Positions 7,912 to 17,567 of a DNA stretch of 33,606 nucleotides are shown one piece after another; the stretch's first letter is position 1, and the number at the start of each line of letters is the position of its first letter. The stretch is from Paucimonas sp. GTDB lineage: Bacteria; Pseudomonadota; Gammaproteobacteria; Pseudomonadales; Pseudomonadaceae. The notes under the pieces were generated by a model. It worked only from the letters and a program-made list of their open reading frames with translations, was not told the DNA's origin and did no database searches. A program made the position numbers and the translations under genes. Location of the stretch: contig JAIRVG010000013.1 in the NCBI GenBank assembly GCA_031253995.1, forward strand, positions 1-33,606, read 5' to 3'.

Positions 7912-8852
7912 ATCTCCTCATAACGACGACGGACCGCCAGCAGGTAGTCTTCCATCGCGGACAAGCCCGCCGCCATGTCCACCAGGGTGGTCTGCGTCCT
8001 GATCGCTTCGACCTGCTCCGTCCAGCTGCGCGACAGGATCCGCGCCTCCTCCAGCCACTGATCGCGCGTGCCTTCCAGGGCCGCGATCTGCGGCAATTGC
8101 CCCAGCTCGCGCTCGATTGCAGCGCGCTTGTTGTTCCAGGTCGCCAGTTCATCGAGCAAGGTACCCCGCTCGATCACCTTGCGGTTGCGCAGGCTGATCA
8201 GGTCGGCCAGCTTGCGCCCTTCCACGATCCCCGAAAGTTTGTCCAGGAAGGTACGCGCCGCCGCCACCAGCAGGTCAGGGCTGACACCCTTGAGCAGCGT
8301 CTGCTGGATCAGGGCCAGCTCGGCTTCGGTCGGGATCAGGCGGTTGAAGGTCTTCATCAGGTCGGGGACGTCGAAGGCGTTGATCACCTCGGCCATCGCG
8401 GTGATCTGCTCATCGAGGATATCGATGCGCGCCTGCTGCCCGGTGATGGCTTCGTTCAGCGCATCCTGCTGTGCGGTCAGGTTGTCGATGCGCTCGTCGA
8501 TGGCCGGCATGCGCAGTTTCGCCAGTGCTGCCAGGGCATCGGCAACCTCCCGTCCCTTGCCCTCCAGGCGCTGGGTATCGCGCTGGGCGTCCTGTTCGAG
8601 AACCTGAAGGGTGTCCTCGCGCGCAGTGCCGACATCGTCCCACTTGTGATTACCCAGCAGCACCAGGGTAGCCAGCACCTGGTCGGCGATCAGGCGGTCG
8701 GTCTGCAGCAGGCGCTCGGCCAGCCCGCTCAACTGTTCGCGCAGGGCGGGCAGCAGGGCCTGGGTGGAGCCATAGAGCTGCTTGAAAAAGTCTTCCTTCA
8801 AGGCATTCATCCGGAGGATATCCGGCAACGGCTGCGGGCTTGGCTGGCTCAT
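7908..8852 (-). CDS. xaxB: Alpha-xenorhabdolysin-type binary toxin, subunit B (XaxB/YaxB-like)
   Basis: Second component of an alpha-helical binary pore-forming toxin. The start is at 8852 (MSQPSPQPLP): ggag lies upstream and the ATGA overlaps the subunit A stop by four bases, so translation is coupled. The 314-residue product is almost entirely predicted helix, with heptad-like stretches (RIDNLTAQQDALNEAITGQQ, WNNKRAAIERELGQL). A mid-protein segment, DLMKTFNRLIPTEAEL followed by EGRKLADLISLRN, resembles the conserved XaxB core. No signal peptide, as in XaxB, and no long apolar stretch. Subunit identity rests mainly on pairing with the clear A subunit and on helical layout, so confidence is lower than for A. 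Confidence 0.78.
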   Translation of the reverse strand: MSQPSPQPLPDILRMNALKEDFFKQLYGSTQALLPALREQLSGLAERLLQTDRLIADQVLATLVLLGNHKWDDVGTAREDTLQVLEQDAQRDTQRLEGKGREVADALAALAKLRMPAIDERIDNLTAQQDALNEAITGQQARIDILDEQITAMAEVINAFDVPDLMKTFNRLIPTEAELALIQQTLLKGVSPDLLVAAARTFLDKLSGIVEGRKLADLISLRNRKVIERGTLLDELATWNNKRAAIERELGQLPQIAALEGTRDQWLEEARILSRSWTEQVEAIRTQTTLVDMAAGLSAMEDYLLAVRRRYEEI

Positions 8853-10060
8853 GAGGGGGCTCCTTGCTTGCTGATCTCGTCCATGGTTTCGTTGAAGATC
8901 TTCGACAGTTGCGAAGAGATGTCGCGAATGCTGCGCCACGGGCGCACCACCCGTTCGAAGCGCAGGATGAAGGTCGCCAGCTCGCCATCGCTGGTGATCT
9001 GCCCCAAGTCCTCGGCTGACTGCTCGACGTACACCCCCAGCATGTTCCAGACGTCTTCGAGGTTCTTCGCCGCAGTCTGCACTTCGGTCAGGCGGAACTT
9101 GAGGTCGGCGATCTGTGCCGACGTGGTCTCGAAGATGCCGATCATCGGGTTGATCGACACGATCTGCCGGGCCAGCACGTCGCGCTGGCGGCTCAGGCGC
9201 CGGTGGGTGGCGCGCACCGCCTCGGCCTTGGAGCCGTAGATGCCGCCGGTGATCGCCACGCCGATGGGGCCGAAGATCAGGCCGGTGAAGGCCAGGCCTA
9301 CCATCTGGTCGTAGGCGGCGTTCAACTGCTCGATTTCCTTGTCCAGTGGGACAATCTGCTCGCGCAGGTCAGCGATGATCTTTTCCGCATTCACCTCCTT
9401 GATCTGCCGGGTCAGCCCGTCGATCTCCGGACGCAACTGCTTGACCACCGCGTCGGTGAACCACAGCGCGCGCTCCTTGATCGCCGTGATGTTCGAGCGG
9501 ACTTCCAGGATGTCCTCGGCGATGAGGGTCAGGTAGGTGTTCAGGCTGACGATCTGCTGGCGCTCGCCCTCGTCCAGCGGCTTGTAGCTGATACGGGTCA
9601 GCGAGACATCGTCGATCACATCGCCCAGGCGGCTCCTCAGCGCGCTATAGGCTTCGGTCGCCTTGAGCTTGTCGACAAGCTGCTCGCCCTCGCCGATGAA
9701 GGTTTCGGCGAACAGTTCGAGACGGGTGCCGAGGGTCTTGGTCTCGCGTTCGAGCACATCCCAGGCGCCGACGTGGGTGCGCAGGTCGGTATAGAGGCGA
9801 TGGACCTGGTCGGGCTCGATGCCCAGCAGGGAAAAGTCATGGCTGCCGGTGATCTCCTCGACGCTCTGCGGCAGGCGCAGCACGTAGTCCACGTAGCGCT
9901 TGATGCTCTTCAGGTTGTCCGCGCTGAAGATCAGTGCCGGCTGCATGCGGCTGTTGTCGGCGCGGTTGGAGATCACGTCGAAATACTGCTTGGGGACGAA
10001 CTCGGCCCGCTGCTGCGCGTCCAGCGTCTGCAACGATGAGTTCTGTTCTTGGGTGGTCAT
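8849..10060 (-). CDS. xaxA: Alpha-xenorhabdolysin-type binary toxin, subunit A (XaxA/YaxA-like)
   Basis: In Xenorhabdus and Yersinia this subunit works with subunit B to form lytic pores in eukaryotic membranes. The 403-residue product starts at 10060 (MTTQEQNSSL, with gagg upstream). It shows the family N-terminal motif IFSADNLKSIKRYVDYVLRL and long coiled helices. The membrane-inserting hairpin VGLAFTGLIFGPIGVAITGG, followed by IYGSKAEAVR, closely resembles the YaxA hairpin as I recall it. Near the C-terminus it has RPWRSIRDISSQL. There is no signal peptide, in line with the family's unresolved export. It is transcribed with subunit B and divergently from cmoA, across a 223-base gap with several small dyads but no promoter I would call. 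The pair looks inserted between otherwise conserved core genes. Confidence 0.88.
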   Translation of the reverse strand: MTTQEQNSSLQTLDAQQRAEFVPKQYFDVISNRADNSRMQPALIFSADNLKSIKRYVDYVLRLPQSVEEITGSHDFSLLGIEPDQVHRLYTDLRTHVGAWDVLERETKTLGTRLELFAETFIGEGEQLVDKLKATEAYSALRSRLGDVIDDVSLTRISYKPLDEGERQQIVSLNTYLTLIAEDILEVRSNITAIKERALWFTDAVVKQLRPEIDGLTRQIKEVNAEKIIADLREQIVPLDKEIEQLNAAYDQMVGLAFTGLIFGPIGVAITGGIYGSKAEAVRATHRRLSRQRDVLARQIVSINPMIGIFETTSAQIADLKFRLTEVQTAAKNLEDVWNMLGVYVEQSAEDLGQITSDGELATFILRFERVVRPWRSIRDISSQLSKIFNETMDEISKQGAPS

Positions 10061-10283
10061 TGCTGAATCCTCGTCAAAAGGTCCTTCCCGGACCTGATCG
10101 CTGCCATGTCGGGCATGACAGGACAACCACCCTAAGCCCCGCGGCCTTCCGGCGAAGTCGCCGGATTTCGCGGCACGCAGCCGGACGCATCCGGCAAGGC
10201 GGGCATCCGTCCGGCAACACGTAGGCATCCCTTCCCCACTTGGCTAGAATGTCGCCCCGTTTCGACCATCCCGTGACCAAACC

Positions 10284-11027
10284 GTGAGCCAAGAACCCGA
10301 CCGCCTATTCGCCGCCGCGCTGGACCAGGTGCCCGACTTCACCTTCAACGAAGATGTGGTGCGGGTGTTCCCCGACATGATCAAGCGTTCGGTGCCCGGC
10401 TACCCGACCATCGTCGAGAACATCGGCGTGCTCGCCGCGCAATTCGCCCGCCCGGACACCCGGCTCTACGACCTCGGCAGTTCCCTCGGCGCGGTCACCC
10501 AGGCCTTGCGCCGCCATGTGCGCAGCGAAGGCTGCCGGGTGCTGGCGGTGGACAATTCGGCAGCCATGGTCGAGCGCTGCAGCGAGTACCTGAAGGCCCA
10601 GGACGCCATGTACCAGGAATTGCTCCCGGTACAGGTGCTCGAAGCCGATATCACCAGCCTCGACCTGCAACCGGCCTCGGTGGTGGCGATGAACTTCACC
10701 CTGCAGTTCATCGAGCCGTCCGCGCGCCTGGCCCTGCTCGCACGCATCCGCCAGGCACTGGTGCCGGGCGGTGCGCTGATCCTCTCGGAAAAACTGCGCT
10801 TCGAAGACGAAGGCGAGCACGCCCTGCTCACCGACCTGCATGTTGCCTTCAAGCGCGCCAACGGCTACAGCGAACTGGAAATCGCCCAGAAACGCAGTGC
10901 CATCGAAAACGTGATGAAACCCGACAGCCTCGAAGAACACCGCGCCCGCCTCAAGGCCGCCGGGTTCTCCAAGGTGGTGCCGTGGTTCCAGTGCCTGAAC
11001 TTCGCTTCCCTGATTGCCCTGCCATGA
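10284..11027 (+). CDS. cmoA: Carboxy-S-adenosylmethionine synthase CmoA
   Basis: Makes carboxy-SAM from SAM and prephenate for CmoB. The 247-residue product has a GTG start and a typical family N-terminus ([32 protein letters not shown]), the SAM-binding loop [15 protein letters not shown], and the later [16 protein letters not shown]. Length matches E. coli CmoA (247). No strong ribosome site precedes the GTG, but the N-terminal similarity supports it. The stop overlaps the cmoB start (ATGA), so the two are translationally coupled. Confidence 0.95.
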   Translation: MSQEPDRLFAAALDQVPDFTFNEDVVRVFPDMIKRSVPGYPTIVENIGVLAAQFARPDTRLYDLGSSLGAVTQALRRHVRSEGCRVLAVDNSAAMVERCSEYLKAQDAMYQELLPVQVLEADITSLDLQPASVVAMNFTLQFIEPSARLALLARIRQALVPGGALILSEKLRFEDEGEHALLTDLHVAFKRANGYSELEIAQKRSAIENVMKPDSLEEHRARLKAAGFSKVVPWFQCLNFASLIALP

Positions 11028-11980
11028 TCGATCTGTCCCCTCTGGTCCGCCGCCTGGCGGGCACCCCGCTGGCTTCCTGGTCGCAAGGCCTGCAAGCCCA
11101 ACTCGACGCCAAGCTGGAAAAAGGCCACGGTGACCTGGAGCGCTGGCAAAGCGCCCTGGACGGCCTGCCGGCACTGACCCCGAGCGAGGTCGACCTGGTC
11201 AACGGCCTGCGCCTGGACTTCGCCTGCGACGACGCCACCCGCGAACAGGCGCGTGCCGCCCTGATGGGCCTGTCGCCGTGGCGCAAGGGCCCGTTCGACC
11301 TGTTCGGCGTGCATGTCGACACCGAATGGCGCTCGGACTGGAAATGGTCGCGGGTGTCACCGCACCTCGACCTGCGTGGCAAGCGCGTGCTGGATGTCGG
11401 CTGCGGCAATGGCTACTACCAGTGGCGCATGCTCGGTGCCGGCGCCGACAGCGTGGTCGGCATCGACCCGAACTGGCTGTTCTTCTGCCAGTTCCAGGCG
11501 GTGCAGCGCTACCTGCCGGAGTTGCCGGCCTGGCACCTGCCGTTCGCCCTGGAAGACCTGCCGCCGGCGCTGGAAGGCTTCGACACGGTGTTCTCCATGG
11601 GCGTGTTCTACCACCGCCGCTCGCCGATCGAGCACCTGCTGGCGCTCAAGGACTGCCTGGTCAAGGGGGGTGAGCTGGTGTTGGAGACCCTGGTGATCGA
11701 AGGCGACGAGAACCAGGTTCTGGTGCCGGAAGACCGGTATGCGCAGATGCGCAATGTCTGGTTCCTGCCGTCGGTGCCGGCGCTGGAGCGCTGGCTGCGG
11801 CGGGCCGGGTTCAGCGACGTGCGTTGCGTGGATGTCAGCGTGACCAGCGTCGAGGAACAGCGCAGCACCGAGTGGATGAAGTACCAGTCGTTGAGTGATT
11901 TCCTCGATCCCGAGGATCACGGCCGGACTGTCGAAGGCTTGCCGGCGCCGCGGCGGGCGGTGCTGGTGGCCAGGAAGTAG
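11024..11980 (+). CDS. cmoB: tRNA U34 carboxymethyltransferase CmoB
   Basis: Transfers the carboxymethyl group from carboxy-SAM to 5-hydroxyuridine-34 of tRNAs, giving cmo5U, which widens wobble decoding. The 318-residue product starts at 11024 ([13 protein letters not shown]), overlapping the cmoA stop by four bases; a longer in-frame start at 10982 lies inside cmoA and is less likely. Motifs: [22 protein letters not shown]-binding [27 protein letters not shown], and [17 protein letters not shown] perfect REP hairpin follows the stop by 11 bases. Confidence 0.95.
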   Translation: MIDLSPLVRRLAGTPLASWSQGLQAQLDAKLEKGHGDLERWQSALDGLPALTPSEVDLVNGLRLDFACDDATREQARAALMGLSPWRKGPFDLFGVHVDTEWRSDWKWSRVSPHLDLRGKRVLDVGCGNGYYQWRMLGAGADSVVGIDPNWLFFCQFQAVQRYLPELPAWHLPFALEDLPPALEGFDTVFSMGVFYHRRSPIEHLLALKDCLVKGGELVLETLVIEGDENQVLVPEDRYAQMRNVWFLPSVPALERWLRRAGFSDVRCVDVSVTSVEEQRSTEWMKYQSLSDFLDPEDHGRTVEGLPAPRRAVLVARK

Positions 11981-11991
11981 GTTGGTCTTCA

Positions 11992-12025
11992 GGGCCTCAT
12001 CGCTGGCAAGCCAGCGATGAGGCCC
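11992..12025. repeat. Perfect REP hairpin after cmoB
   Basis: A 16-base arm, gggcctcatcgctggc (11992-12007), pairs perfectly with gccagcgatgaggccc (12010-12025) around aa. It is the inner portion of the same REP unit found at 205-240 and 4235-4308, without the gtgggag segment. Confidence 0.9.
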
Positions 12026-12120
12026 GAGAATCCAGCTAACCCGCAAATGGCTGCAACATTACAAATCCGTAACCTTCCCCTCCCCAGCAATACCCTGTCA
12101 TACCATTCCCCTCCCCGCGC

Positions 12121-12151
12121 TTGACCCTGAAGCTACCTCAGGGTCGAGAAT
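12121..12151 (+). promoter_or_regulatory. Candidate MerR-family-type promoter for the two-component operon
   Basis: A -35 ttgacc at 12121-12126 and a weak -10 gagaat at 12146-12151 are separated by 19 bases, the stretched spacing typical of MerR-family metal-regulated promoters. The spacer region holds the dyad gaccctga (12123-12130) / tcagggtc (12138-12145). The layout resembles CadR/PbrR/ZntR operators. No MerR-type gene is in the window, so the regulator is unknown; the dyad could also bind the response regulator. Confidence 0.5.
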
Positions 12152-12179
12152 CGCCGCTTTTCTTCAGTTCGAGACTTTC

Positions 12180-12854
12180 ATGCGTCTACTTGTCATCGAG
12201 GACGAAGTCCGCACCGCCGACTACCTGCAACAAGGCCTGAGCGAAAACGGCTACGTGGTCGACTGCGCCCGCAGCGGCACCGACGGCCTGCACCTGGCCC
12301 TTCAGCACGCCTACGACCTGGTCATCCTCGACGTCAACCTGCCGCAAATGGACGGCTGGACCGTACTCCAGCGCCTGCGCGCGCAGTCGACCACGCGAAT
12401 CATGATGCTCACCGCCCACGGGCGCCTGTCCGACCGGGTCAAGGGCCTGGACCTGGGCGCCGACGACTATCTGCTCAAGCCCTTCGAATTCCCCGAACTG
12501 CTGGCCCGGGTGCGCAGCCTGCTGCGGCGCAGCGAGCAGGCGCTGGCGCCCTCGACCCTGAAGGTGGCCGACCTCGAACTCGACCCCGGCCGCCACCGTG
12601 CCTACCGCGCCGGCCAGCGCATCGACCTGACCGCCAAGGAATTCGCCCTGCTGCACCTGCTGATGCGCCAGAGCGGCGAGGTGCTGTCGCGGACCCAGAT
12701 CATTTCCCTGGTCTGGGACATGAACTTCGATTGCGACACCAACGTGGTGGAAGTCTCGATCCGCCGCCTGCGGGCAAAGATCGACGATCCCTTCGAGAAC
12801 AAGCTGATCCATACCCTGCGCGGTGTCGGCTACGTGCTGGAAGCCCGCGAATGA
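12180..12854 (+). CDS. OmpR/CopR-like DNA-binding response regulator
   Basis: Transcriptional output half of a two-component system. The 224-residue product has a receiver domain with acidic pocket Glu7-Asp8, phospho-acceptor Asp51 ([13 protein letters not shown]), Thr78 and Lys100 ([10 protein letters not shown]). A winged-helix effector follows (about 125-222; [45 protein letters not shown]). The overall pattern is that of CopR/CusR/CzcR metal-responsive regulators, but sequence alone cannot give the signal. It overlaps the kinase start by four bases (ATGA). The upstream region holds a MerR-type promoter arrangement. Confidence 0.93.
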   Translation: MRLLVIEDEVRTADYLQQGLSENGYVVDCARSGTDGLHLALQHAYDLVILDVNLPQMDGWTVLQRLRAQSTTRIMMLTAHGRLSDRVKGLDLGADDYLLKPFEFPELLARVRSLLRRSEQALAPSTLKVADLELDPGRHRAYRAGQRIDLTAKEFALLHLLMRQSGEVLSRTQIISLVWDMNFDCDTNVVEVSIRRLRAKIDDPFENKLIHTLRGVGYVLEARE

Positions 12855-14233
12855 AGCCGGCACGCCTGTCGCTGCGCCTGGGCCTGAGCGTGATACTGAT
12901 GGGTGCGGCGCTGGTGCTGTTGCTGGCGGCATTGGCGATCTTCGCCCTCGACCGCGAGCTGGACCAGCGCGCCCGCGACCACCTGCAACGCAAGATGGAA
13001 CAGATCGAGCACAGCCTGAATGTCGATCTCAAGGTGGCCGATCTGAGCGTTCGCGCCCATCCCTTGCTCGACGTGGTGATGGGCCATGACAACCTGAGCC
13101 TGAGCGTGATCGAACGCAGCCCTCGCCATCCCGCGCGGCTGAGCCTGGGCCCGACACTGGAAGCGCCATCCGAGCCCATCGTCATAGGCCCGCAACTGGC
13201 CTTCAGCGAATGGACCGACAGCCGCGGCGATCAACTGCTCACCGCGGCCCGCAGCATGCGCCTGCAGGACGGCACGGCGGTGCAGGTGCTGCTGACGGTC
13301 AATCGCGGCGAGGATACCGAGCTGCTGCACGCCTACCTGCGTTCGACCCTGGTTGCCCTGCCGCTGTTGTTGCTGCTGATCGGGGTCTGCGCCTGGAAGC
13401 TGGTGCAAGGCGGGCTGGCGCCGCTACGCCGTTTCCGTCATGTCGCCGAGCAGGTCTCGGCCCAGGACCTTGGCCACCGCCTGCCGGAAACCCGCTTGCC
13501 GCAGGAGCTGCAGGTCCTGGCGCGGAGTATCAACATCATGCTCGATCGCCTGGAGAACGGCGTGGGCCAGCTGTCCCGGTTCTCCGACGACCTCGCCCAC
13601 GAACTGCGCACGCCGATCAGCAACCTGATGGGTCGGGCCCAGGTCACCCTCAGCCGCGAGCGGCCGGCACAGGACTACAAGGTGGCACTGGAGGACAGCA
13701 TCGAGGAATTGACCCGGCTGAGCCGGATCATCACTGACATGCTGTTCCTCGCCCAGGTCGAGCAGCCAATGATGAAGTTGCAGCCGACCCCGGTGCACCT
13801 GGCCGACGAGGCACGGCGGGTGGCGGAGTTGTTCGATATCAGTGCGGAGAGTCGCGGGGTGGTGTTGAAGGTCAGCGGCTGGGGCACGGTGACGGGCGAC
13901 CGGTTGATGGTGCAGCGGGCCTTGTCGAACCTGTTGAGCAATGCCATCCGGCATGCGCCGGAAGGCGGCGCAGTACGGATCGGTATCGGGGCGCGGGAAG
14001 ACGGGCTGGAGTGCTGGGTGGAGAATGGCGGGCCGGGGATTGCGGGCGAGCATCTGCCCCATCTGTTCGAGCGGTTCTATCGGGTTGGCTGTGGAAGGTC
14101 GCGGGAGGACGGCGGGACGGGGTTGGGGCTGGCGATCGTGCGCTCGATCATGCAGGTGCATGGCGGGCGGGTGGAAGTGAGCAGCGCGGTGCAGGGGCCT
14201 ACGCGGTTCAGTCTGGTGTTTCCCGTATCGTAA
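12851..14233 (+). CDS. Heavy-metal-type sensor histidine kinase (CusS/CzcS-like)
   Basis: Inner-membrane sensor partner of the preceding regulator. The 460-residue product starts at 12851 ([15 protein letters not shown]). It has TM1 at about 11-32, a periplasmic sensing region of about 130 residues, TM2 at about 164-183 ([19 protein letters not shown]), HAMP ([14 protein letters not shown]), H-box [13 protein letters not shown] with phospho-accepting His250, N-box [14 protein letters not shown], and G-boxes NGGPGIAG and [11 protein letters not shown]. All catalytic boxes are intact. The periplasmic loop has no obvious His/Cys-rich metal site, so the metal-sensing label is by family only. Converges on pdxJ across a REP hairpin. 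Confidence 0.92.
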   Translation: MKPARLSLRLGLSVILMGAALVLLLAALAIFALDRELDQRARDHLQRKMEQIEHSLNVDLKVADLSVRAHPLLDVVMGHDNLSLSVIERSPRHPARLSLGPTLEAPSEPIVIGPQLAFSEWTDSRGDQLLTAARSMRLQDGTAVQVLLTVNRGEDTELLHAYLRSTLVALPLLLLLIGVCAWKLVQGGLAPLRRFRHVAEQVSAQDLGHRLPETRLPQELQVLARSINIMLDRLENGVGQLSRFSDDLAHELRTPISNLMGRAQVTLSRERPAQDYKVALEDSIEELTRLSRIITDMLFLAQVEQPMMKLQPTPVHLADEARRVAELFDISAESRGVVLKVSGWGTVTGDRLMVQRALSNLLSNAIRHAPEGGAVRIGIGAREDGLECWVENGGPGIAGEHLPHLFERFYRVGCGRSREDGGTGLGLAIVRSIMQVHGGRVEVSSAVQGPTRFSLVFPVS

Positions 14234-14261
14234 TGTGGGAGCGGGTTCACCCGCTCCCACA
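14234..14261. repeat. Palindrome (REP type 2 / possible bidirectional terminator)
   Basis: tgtgggagcgggt (14234-14246) and acccgctcccaca (14249-14261) form a perfect 13-base stem with a two-base loop. It begins on the base after the kinase stop codon and lies 18 bases from the pdxJ stop, so it separates two converging transcripts. Half of the same unit is seen near 104-118. Confidence 0.85.
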
Positions 14262-14279
14262 AGGTCGGCGGCGAGGCAG

Positions 14280-15023
14280 TTATCCGCGGCTTGCAGCCAG
14301 GATCAGCGCCTTCATTTCCGCTACCGCACCCTTGAAGCCGACGAACAGCGCATGAGCCACCAGCGCATGACCGATATTCAGTTCGTTGATCCCCTTGATC
14401 GCCGCCACCGCCTCGACATTGTGGTAATGCAGGCCATGCCCGGCATTGACGATCAGGCCCTGGCTCAAGCCAAACGCAACGCCATCGGCGATACGCTTCA
14501 GTTCATCAGCCTCTTCCGCCGGGGTATGCGCATCGGCGTAACGCCCGGTGTGCAGCTCGATCGCCGGCGCACCGACCCGACGCGAAGCCTCGATCTGCCG
14601 CTCGTCGGCATCGATGAACAGCGATACTTCCGAACCCAGCCGCGACAGGCGCTCCACCGCCGCCTTGATTCGTGCTTCCTGGCCGGCCACGTCGAGGCCG
14701 CCTTCGGTGGTCAGTTCCTGGCGGGTTTCCGGCACCAGGCAGATATGCGCCGGACGGATACGCTCGGCGAACGCCATCATTTCCTCGGTAACGCCCATCT
14801 CGAAGTTCATGCGCGTCTGCAGCACGTCCTTGAGCACCAGCACGTCACGCTCCTGGATATGCCGGCGGTCTTCGCGCAGGTGCACGGTGATGCCGTCGGC
14901 ACCGGCCTCTTCGGCGTCCAGCGCGGCCTTGACCGGGTCGGGGTATCGGGTGCCACGGGCCTGGCGCAGGGTCGCCACGTGGTCGATGTTGACGCCGAGA
15001 AGGATGCGGTTGCTGTGGGTCAC
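14280..15023 (-). CDS. pdxJ: Pyridoxine 5'-phosphate synthase PdxJ
   Basis: Condenses 3-amino-2-oxopropyl phosphate with 1-deoxyxylulose 5-phosphate to give pyridoxine phosphate (vitamin B6 synthesis). The 247-residue product starts with GTG, with ggagag at suitable spacing. Motifs: [60 protein letters not shown]. Length is normal for the family. It is the last gene of rnc-era-recO-pdxJ, 44 bases after recO. Confidence 0.96.
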   Translation of the reverse strand: MTHSNRILLGVNIDHVATLRQARGTRYPDPVKAALDAEEAGADGITVHLREDRRHIQERDVLVLKDVLQTRMNFEMGVTEEMMAFAERIRPAHICLVPETRQELTTEGGLDVAGQEARIKAAVERLSRLGSEVSLFIDADERQIEASRRVGAPAIELHTGRYADAHTPAEEADELKRIADGVAFGLSQGLIVNAGHGLHYHNVEAVAAIKGINELNIGHALVAHALFVGFKGAVAEMKALILAASRG

Positions 15024-15067
15024 GAAGAAACTCTCCTGGAAGTTGAGCCCGACAGCATACGACGTGC

Positions 15068-15751
15068 TCAGCGCTTGCGAAACAGTTCCCGGCTGACCAG
15101 GGGCCGTCCGCCCAGATGAACGGCCAGCGCCTGGCGCATCAGGCGCTTGGCCGCGCTCAAGGCACCCGGCGCCTCCCAGTCGGCCTCGGCCATCGCGGCC
15201 AGCTCGACTCCGCTGAACAGCCCCGGCTGCAACAGGTAGACCCGCTCCAGCCCGGCATCCACCTGCAGGCGGTACCAGCCATCGGCGACCAGGGCGTCGC
15301 CATTGATGTCATGGTCGAGGGCGAAGGCGTAGCCCAGTTCGTCCAGCAGGCGCCATTCGAAGCTGCGCAGCAGCGGTTCCAGCGGACGCCCGGCGGCCAG
15401 GGCCTGCAGGGTCGCGGCATAGTGCTCGAACAGCGCGGGATGGGGGTCTTCGGCCGGCAGCAGGCGGGTCAGCAGTTCGTTCAGGTACAAGCCGCTGAAC
15501 AGCGCGTCCCCCACCAGCCACGAGGCCACGCCAACGGTGTCCAGGCGGCCGACGGTCTTCAGCTCGCCGCGTCCGCGCAGCTCCACTTCCAGCGGCACGA
15601 ACGGCCGCGCCAGGCTGCCGCCCTTGCCCCGGGCACGGCGCAGCACGGCGCGGACCCGCCCCTGCGGGGTGAGGAAATCCACCAGGGCGCTGGTCTCGCG
15701 ATAGGCGCGGTTGTGCAGGACGTAGGCCGGCTGGGCTTCTGGCTGATCCAT
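15068..15751 (-). CDS. recO: DNA repair protein RecO
   Basis: Recombination mediator that helps load RecA on SSB-coated single-stranded DNA with RecR. The 227-residue product opens with [20 protein letters not shown] and contains the OB-fold region ([20 protein letters not shown]) and the helical part ([30 protein letters not shown]). Size and placement next to era and pdxJ are standard for Pseudomonas. It is separated from era by 57 bases containing a strong hairpin. Confidence 0.93.
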   Translation of the reverse strand: MDQPEAQPAYVLHNRAYRETSALVDFLTPQGRVRAVLRRARGKGGSLARPFVPLEVELRGRGELKTVGRLDTVGVASWLVGDALFSGLYLNELLTRLLPAEDPHPALFEHYAATLQALAAGRPLEPLLRSFEWRLLDELGYAFALDHDINGDALVADGWYRLQVDAGLERVYLLQPGLFSGVELAAMAEADWEAPGALSAAKRLMRQALAVHLGGRPLVSRELFRKR

Positions 15752-15772
15752 GGACGGTTTCGCAGGAAAGTC

Positions 15773-15798
15773 GGCCCGATACCGGACGGTATCGGGCC
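15773..15798 (-). promoter_or_regulatory. Strong hairpin between era and recO
   Basis: ggcccgatacc (15773-15783) and ggtatcgggcc (15788-15798) form a perfect 11-base stem with a four-base loop. On the minus strand only a short ttt follows, so it is at most a partial terminator or a processing/stability element that could lower recO-pdxJ relative to rnc-era. Confidence 0.6.
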
Positions 15799-15808
15799 TG
15801 GGGAGGGA

Positions 15809-16706
<898 letters not shown>

Positions 16707-16714
<8 letters not shown>

Positions 16715-17396
16715 TGCCATTCTCCACGCCAAGGGCGATCAGTGCCGCGGCGGCTGCCACCTGCTCGGCGATACGCCGGCTGACACCCTGCCCCCGGCTC
16801 TTTTCGGTCAACAGGGTCACTTCGCACTCGACGAAGAAGGTCCGGCAGTGCGGCTCGCCCTGGATATCCACCACTTCATAGCGGGGCAGTTCGCAGGCCC
16901 GGGACTGCAGGAACTCCTGCAGGCGGGTCTTGGGGTCCTTGTTGGTGTCGACCAGGGTCAGGCTGTCGAACTCGCCAGCCAGCCAGGACAGCACGCGCTC
17001 GCGGGCGGTCTGCATGTCGGCGTCGAGGTAGATCGCGCCGATCAGCGCTTCGAGGGCGTCGGCGAGGATCGATTCACGGCGGAAACCGCCGCTTTTCAGC
17101 TCGCCCGAGCCCAGGCGCAGGTAGTCGCCGAGTTCGAAGCCGCGGGCCAGCAGGGCCAGGGTCTCGCCTTTCACCAGACGCGCACGCAGGCGCGACAGCT
17201 GGCCTTCACGGGCCTGGGGAAAGCGTTCGAACAGGGCTTCGCCGGCGACGAAGTTGAGGATCGCATCGCCAAGGAACTCCAGGCGCTCGTTGTTGCGCCC
17301 GGCGAAACTGCGATGGGTCAGGGCCAGCAGCATCAGCTCCTGGTTCTTGAAGGTGTAGCCGAGCTTGCGCTCGAGGCGACTCAGGGAAGGGCTCAC
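16707..17396 (-). CDS. rnc: Ribonuclease III
   Basis: Double-strand-specific endoribonuclease for rRNA processing and mRNA control. The 229-residue product starts with GTG. The catalytic signature [11 protein letters not shown] includes metal ligands Glu40 and Asp44, the second acidic pair is in [16 protein letters not shown], and a dsRNA-binding domain occupies about 155-225 ([29 protein letters not shown]). It is the first gene of rnc-era-recO-pdxJ. The 171-base gap to lepB holds two hairpins and no gene; the DUF4845 gene found here in P. aeruginosa is absent. Confidence 0.96.
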
Positions 17397-17484
17397 GGTG
17401 TACCCACGCGATGTTCTTGGTGGTTCAGAAAAGCGTTGTTCAAATGCGGATCCTGAAAGACATATGGATTAATGCCCACTGGCC

Positions 17485-17505
17485 GGGACCCCGTTCGGGG
17501 ATCCC
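17485..17505. repeat. Short hairpin in lepB-rnc gap
   Basis: gggaccccg pairs with cggggatccc around tt, with one unpaired base in the right arm. It is the second of two hairpins in this gap, with no T-run. Possible extra transcript barrier or operator for rnc; role not determinable. Confidence 0.4.
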
Positions 17506-17523
17506 TCGATACAGCCTATGCCA

Positions 17524-17558
17524 GAAAAGCATTCGGCGCCGTCCCGAGGGACAGCGCC
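17524..17558 (-). terminator. Intrinsic terminator after lepB
   Basis: Read on the minus strand, an 11-base GC-rich stem (ggcgctgtccc / gggacggcgcc) lies about 10 bases after the lepB stop and is followed by gaatgcttttct. The short T-run makes it a plausible but not perfect rho-independent terminator ending lepA-lepB before rnc. Confidence 0.65.
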
Positions 17559-17567
17559 GTGAAGGTG

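Noticed and set aside
17397..17567. DUF4845 gene expected between lepB and rnc by comparison with P. aeruginosa
   Set aside because: Only 171 bases with two hairpins and no frame. The direct lepB-rnc arrangement I recall from P. putida explains it, so it is not a special deletion.
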